From: Candidatus Magasanikbacteria bacterium CG10_big_fil_rev_8_21_14_0_10_36_16
GTDB taxonomy: Bacteria > Patescibacteriota > Patescibacteriia > Magasanikbacterales > UBA922
Direction of reading: 5' to 3'
Length of the DNA: 6,457 bases
NCBI GenBank assembly: GCA_002773185.1
Contig: PFBU01000084.1
Location: forward strand, 31,922 to 38,378
In this document: piece by piece, positions 4,554-6,457 of the stretch
How the letters are laid out: each line of letters starts with the position of its first letter
Position numbering within the stretch: the first letter of the stretch is position 1
Notes under the pieces: generated by a model
Database searches by the model: none
What the model was told of the DNA's origin: nothing
Seen by the model: the letters and a program-made list of their open reading frames with translations, nothing else
Position numbers and translations under genes: made by a program

Positions 4554-6287
4554 TTAATCAATCACTCTAAACACTTCTTCAATAGTAGTCACACCTTTGG
4601 AAGCCTTTATTATACCATCTTGAACCATTGTCGTCATGTCTTGTTTGTGCGCTATTTCAGCAATAGACATTTCTGACACCTGTCCAGACAAAATCATTTG
4701 TTCTATTTCATCTTTGACTACAAAAATTTCATAAATACCAATACGTCCTTTATAACCTACACTATTACACTTAGTGCAACCAACAGCTTGATAAAATTTG
4801 GTTTTTTGAATATTGATTTGAAATTTTTCTGGCATTTTTTCTACTTGTTCTAATAGTCTGCTTTGGGTATGTTCGTCAAAATCAGTAAAAGTAACTTCTT
4901 TTCTACAATATTCACAAACACGTCGTACCAGACGTTGACCCATCACGCAATTGAGAGATGGTGCCAAAAGAAAAGGTTGAATACCCATAGACAAAAATCT
5001 AGGAATCGCTCCAAAAGCACTGTTGGTATGCAAAGTAGAAAGCATCAAATGTCCGGTAAGAGCTGCTTGCACAGCAATTTCAGCCGTCTCAGCATCACGG
5101 ATTTCACCCACCATCACAATATCTGGATCTTGACGTAATATAGAACGTAATCCGGTAGCGAAATCATAATTCTTACTCTTGTCTATTTGACTTTGGTTAA
5201 TGCCTTCCATACGATACTCTACTGGATCTTCCAAAGTGATAATTTTGACACCAGGTTTATTGAGAATACGTAAGACAGAGTATAGTGTGGTTGTTTTACC
5301 ACTTCCAGTCGGACCTGTCGTGATTATCATACCATTTGGTCTTTTTATTTCTTCACTCAAAATTTGAAAATCTCTTTCAGAAAAACCCAAATTTTCTAAG
5401 GTCAAACTATCTTGTTTTTGCGCCAAAAGACGCATTACCACACTTTCACCAAAAACAGTCGGAATAGTAGATACACGCACATCCACATCATATTCTGGTA
5501 AATGTATGGTAAAACGTCCGTCTTGTGGTTTGTTGTTAATATTTATTTTCAAAGCTGAGATAAGCTTGATACGGGACAAAAGTTTTTGAAAAATTTCTTT
5601 GGACAACTCAGCCACATCCTGCAAAATACCATCCAGACGAAAACGCAAAATTACTCTATTTTGTTCAGCTTCAATATGAATATCTGAAGCATTGACCTTA
5701 AGTCCAGAACCCAACAAAACAGTAACCAAATCTGTGGTATTACTCTTATCAAGCAAACCCTGAATACTAGAAAAGTCATTGACATCAGCTTGCACTTTTT
5801 GCAAATCCTCAACTTTTATTTCCAAATCTTTACTAGCTATTTTAAGATCAGGCAAATTATCATAAAGCTTCAAAACTCTTTGAAAGCTAGTTTCAGAAAT
5901 AACATACAATAAACCATTACTATATTTTTTCTTAGCCAATTCTTCCAATAAATTCTTTACTTCTTCCTTTTCAGGATTAAGAGCTCCCAAACGAAATTCA
6001 TCAGTGCTAACAAAAAAACAAATTACCCCTAAAGATTCAGCTTTTTCTCTGGGAATTTGTTTCAGGGCTTCTTGGCTAACAGGAAAACTAGCTAAATTTA
6101 TATGAGGAATACCAATACTATTGGCATAAGCCTCGGCCAAAGTTTCCAATTCTTTTTTTTTGATAACATCCATTTTATTACCAAATTTTTCTTCTACATC
6201 TTTGGCACGAGCACTAAGCTTAGACCCTTTTTGTTGGCCATTTTGCTTACTCATCAAATCAGAAATTGAACCAAAACCACTAGACAT
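4554..6287 (-). CDS. pilB: Type IV pilus assembly ATPase PilB (GspE/PulE family)
   Basis: Cytoplasmic hexameric ATPase that powers pilin extraction and pilus extension. The 577-residue product has a GspE N-terminal domain at about 45-150 (LAEAYANSIGIPHINLASFPVS). The N2 domain of the motor starts near 185 (ASDIHIEAEQNRVILRFRLDG, 200-220). The motor core carries all expected motifs: Walker A GPTGSGKTT (325-333, K331), Asp box TLEDPVEY (351-358), Walker B DIVMVGEIRD (389-398, E395) and His box TGHLMLSTLHT (411-421). A tetracysteine zinc site, C458-x2-C461 and C504-x2-C507, is typical of PilB/GspE and absent from the retraction ATPase PilT. Length matches the family (about 560-600). The start at 6287 is the longest; Met12 and Met39 are alternatives, but the homologous region starts later, so they cannot be separated. 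No Shine-Dalgarno is present. It lies 13 bases after a membrane protein gene and may share its transcript. No pilC, pilT or pilin gene falls in the window. Confidence 0.96.
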   Translation of the reverse strand: MSSGFGSISDLMSKQNGQQKGSKLSARAKDVEEKFGNKMDVIKKKELETLAEAYANSIGIPHINLASFPVSQEALKQIPREKAESLGVICFFVSTDEFRLGALNPEKEEVKNLLEELAKKKYSNGLLYVISETSFQRVLKLYDNLPDLKIASKDLEIKVEDLQKVQADVNDFSSIQGLLDKSNTTDLVTVLLGSGLKVNASDIHIEAEQNRVILRFRLDGILQDVAELSKEIFQKLLSRIKLISALKININNKPQDGRFTIHLPEYDVDVRVSTIPTVFGESVVMRLLAQKQDSLTLENLGFSERDFQILSEEIKRPNGMIITTGPTGSGKTTTLYSVLRILNKPGVKIITLEDPVEYRMEGINQSQIDKSKNYDFATGLRSILRQDPDIVMVGEIRDAETAEIAVQAALTGHLMLSTLHTNSAFGAIPRFLSMGIQPFLLAPSLNCVMGQRLVRRVCEYCRKEVTFTDFDEHTQSRLLEQVEKMPEKFQINIQKTKFYQAVGCTKCNSVGYKGRIGIYEIFVVKDEIEQMILSGQVSEMSIAEIAHKQDMTTMVQDGIIKASKGVTTIEEVFRVID

Positions 6288-6300
6288 AATAATTTACAAA

Positions 6301-6457
6301 TTAATTATGAAACAAAGAAACCAGATGACTTCTCAAACCATGTTTGTGCATTTTCATAAACAGATAAGTCCAAGTTGAGGTACTAAACACCACAAAAATA
6401 GAACCAAGTAACATAAGATAAAGAGAAAATAAGACAAAACCAATCAAAATACCAAAC
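6301..6457 (-). CDS. C-terminal fragment of an integral membrane protein, 5' end beyond the window
   Basis: A frame open from the right edge ends at TAA (6303-6301) and gives 51 residues. It starts with a hydrophobic stretch (FGILIGFVLFSLYLMLLGSIFVVF, about residues 1-24), continues with STSTWTYLFMKM, and ends in a basic tail (HKHGLRSHLVSLFHN). That is the pattern of a last transmembrane helix followed by a positively charged cytoplasmic tail. The other minus-strand frames show no such coherent pattern. The stop lies only 13 bases before the pilB ATG, which suggests co-transcription. The family cannot be named from this fragment. It does not resemble PilC, whose C-terminus I would expect to look different. 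Confidence 0.68.
   Translation of the reverse strand, partial: FGILIGFVLFSLYLMLLGSIFVVFSTSTWTYLFMKMHKHGLRSHLVSLFHN

Noticed and set aside
3640..5138. Plus-strand open frames of 79, 110 and 91 codons over the membrane protein gene and pilB
   Set aside because: They lie fully opposite well-supported coding sequence and have compositions typical of antisense frames.
6160..6378. Plus-strand 72-codon open frame crossing the pilB start
   Set aside because: It overlaps the pilB N-terminus and the end of the upstream membrane protein on the other strand, and shows no motif.

Overview
The window looks like a chromosomal segment from a bacterium of the Candidate Phyla Radiation (Patescibacteria, Parcubacteria-like). 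This rests on several traits: an A+T-rich sequence, no clear Shine-Dalgarno motif before any of the four visible starts, a threonyl-tRNA synthetase without its TGS domain, a PilB ATPase beside a membrane-anchored beta-rich protein of a type common in that group, an Ig-like (Big_5/SbsA-type) surface protein, and G+C-rich hairpin repeats between A+T-rich genes. The lineage is an inference. No rRNA or marker phylogeny is available here.

All five recognisable protein genes lie on the minus strand, so the window reads from right to left. At the right edge (6301-6457) is the C-terminal end of an integral membrane protein. Thirteen bases later comes pilB (4554-6287), the type IV pilus assembly ATPase. 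After a 144-bp A+T-rich gap with its own promoter candidate comes a 380-residue single-pass membrane protein (3267-4409). Immediately after its stop codon lies a promoter and a compact but complete T-box leader (about 3008-3230), followed by thrS (1056-2900). After a 374-bp non-coding gap comes the start of a secreted or surface Ig-like repeat protein that runs off the left edge (1-681). Two of these genes, the edge fragments, are incomplete.

The best regulatory finding is the T-box riboswitch upstream of thrS. It has a Stem I hairpin with a distal loop, the conserved T-box bulge UGGAACC, an antiterminator, and a mutually exclusive intrinsic terminator with a six-T run. Uncharged tRNA-Thr is expected to pair with the leader and allow read-through into thrS. 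Between the T-box terminator and thrS, and extending into the first codons of thrS, sit hairpin repeats of the dispersed TGTCATTCTGAGCG / TGTCATCCTGA class. As a result the first ~17 codons of the thrS reading frame are largely repeat-derived, and the true start may be the internal ATG at 2849.

Functionally the window combines a cell-surface theme (pilus motor, membrane proteins, Ig-like exported protein) with one housekeeping gene under its own amino-acid-responsive control. I saw no rRNA, tRNA, CRISPR array, insertion sequence or phage gene.
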